Shown: one piece after another, positions 63,000 to 64,000 of the stretch
How the letters are laid out: each line of letters opens with the position of its first letter
How positions within the stretch are numbered: position 1 is the stretch's first letter
Source of the DNA: Rhinopithecus roxellana
Taxonomy: Eukaryota > Chordata > Mammalia > Primates > Cercopithecidae
Direction of reading: 5' to 3'
NCBI RefSeq assembly: GCF_007565055.1
Contig: NC_044557.1
Coordinates: 66,221,095-66,285,094, forward strand
DNA: 64,000 bases
Program-made: the position numbers and the translations under genes
Notes under the pieces: model-generated
Told to the model about the DNA's origin: nothing
The model's input: only the letters and a program-made list of their open reading frames with translations
Databases searched by the model: none

Positions 63000-64000
63000 G
63001 AATTTATGAAAATTAAAATTGTACTTTCAAAGATACCATCAAGAAAGTGAAAAGATATCCCGGAGAATGGGACAAAATCTTCCCAAATTATGTATTTGAT
63101 AATGGGCTTATATGCAGAATAAAGAACTCATACACCTCAATTTTAAAAGACAAGCCAATTTAAAAAATGGGCAAGGCCGGGTGCAGGAGCTTACGCCTGT
63201 AATCCCAGCACTTTGGGAGACCAAGGTGGGTGTATCACTTGAGGTCAGGAGTTCAAGACCAGCCTGGTCAAAATGGCAAAACTTCATCTCTACTAAAAAT
63301 ACAAAAAAGTTGGCTGGGCCTGGTGGCAGGTGCCTGTAATCCCAGCTACTCAGGAGGCTGAGGCAGGAGACTCGCTTGAGCCCGGGAGGCAGAGGTTGCA
63401 GTGAGCCAAGATCACACCACTGCACTCCAGCCTGGACAATAAGAGCCAAACTCGTTTCAACAACAACAACAACAAAAAAAAAAAGGTGGGGGGGCTGGGG
63501 GTGTAGGATCCAAATAAGACACTTCTCCAAAGAAGATAAACGAATGGCCAGTTAGCCCATGAAAAAATGATCAACATCACTGACCATTAGGGAAATGCAA
63601 ACCAAAGATACTAGGTCACACCCACTGGGATGGTTATAACAAAAAATAGTGTTGGTGAAAATGTAGAAAAACTAAAACTCTCATACATACACTGCTAGTG
63701 AGAATGTCTTCCTCTTTGGAAAACAGTATTGCCCGTTCTTCAAAGGGTTACAAACAGTTACCATATGGCCCAGCAGTTCCATAACTAGGTATACATTCAA
63801 GAAAACTGAAAATACACATCTACACAAAAATCTATACACAAAAGTTCATATGAGCATTATGCATAATAGTGGAAAGGTGAAAACAACTCAAATGTACAAC
63901 TGATGAAAGGATAAACAAAAAATAGTATGCTCATACAATGAAATGTTGCTAGGAAATGAAAAATAATGAAGTACTACTGATGTATGCTAAATATAGATGA
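63000..64000 (+). mobile_element. Old L1M ORF2 3' part, split by an Alu
   Basis: GAGAATGGGACAAAATCTTCCC before and AAATGCAAACCAAAGATAC, GGCCCAGCAGTTCCATAACTAGG after the Alu at 63175-63485 are decayed L1 ORF2. It runs past the window end. Confidence 0.75.
63175..63485 (+). mobile_element. Alu, full length
   Basis: AGGCCGGGTGCAGGAGCTTACGCC start, CAACAACAACAACAAAAAAAA tail. Confidence 0.92.

Noticed and set aside
62312..64000. A further UBR5 exon at the right edge
   Set aside because: Only MER5A, Alu and L1M sequence is seen; no UBR5 coding block with splice sites.

Overview
This window is vertebrate nuclear DNA from a primate, almost certainly an Old World monkey (a macaque, baboon or guenon type). 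Two genes can be recognised exon by exon: RRM2B and UBR5, neighbours on human chromosome 8q22.3. About 45 Alu copies are visible. At least seven of the youngest carry the sequence variants I associate with the cercopithecoid-specific AluY (AluYR) subfamilies. I cannot fix the species from this sequence. No prokaryotic features, CRISPR arrays, tRNA or rRNA genes were seen.

Layout, left to right. Bases 1-14415 are the 5' part of RRM2B on the minus strand: exon 2 at 5718-5873 and exon 1 coding sequence at 14368-14415, with the rest of the gene beyond base 1. Intron 1 holds a close match to the p53 response element that makes RRM2B (p53R2) damage-inducible, at 12466-12485, with one core base changed from the human site as I recall it. 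A CpG-rich promoter lies at about 14000-15300 and contains a GC-box minisatellite. At 15656-17181, also on the minus strand, is a processed retrocopy of an ATAD3 mRNA. It has a clear 14-bp target-site duplication, a polyadenylation signal and an A-tail that has grown into a TTTC microsatellite. Its 5' end is the R/U5 part of an HERV-K-like LTR joined to ATAD3 exons at what looks like an LTR splice donor, and a 437-codon reading frame runs through the junction. Bases 17200-29970 are intergenic: repeats, a Tigger1 DNA transposon, an MLT1-like LTR and a 50-bp minisatellite. From about 31050 (or about 29970) to 64000 is the 3' part of UBR5, minus strand: the 3' UTR and the last 19 coding exons, encoding about 900 C-terminal residues including the MLLE domain and the complete HECT ubiquitin-ligase domain with its catalytic cysteine.

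The two known genes are both linked to the DNA-damage response. RRM2B supplies dNTPs for repair and for mitochondrial DNA, and UBR5 is a nuclear E3 ligase. Here they are only neighbours in the same orientation, with no sign of shared control. The item most likely to be undescribed is the LTR-ATAD3 chimeric retrogene. Other notable structures are an L1 in a UBR5 intron with both a 5' inversion and a 3' transduction, a perfect 14-bp hairpin in RRM2B intron 2, and the substituted p53 site. Repeat family names and comparisons with human sequences are from memory, not from a search.
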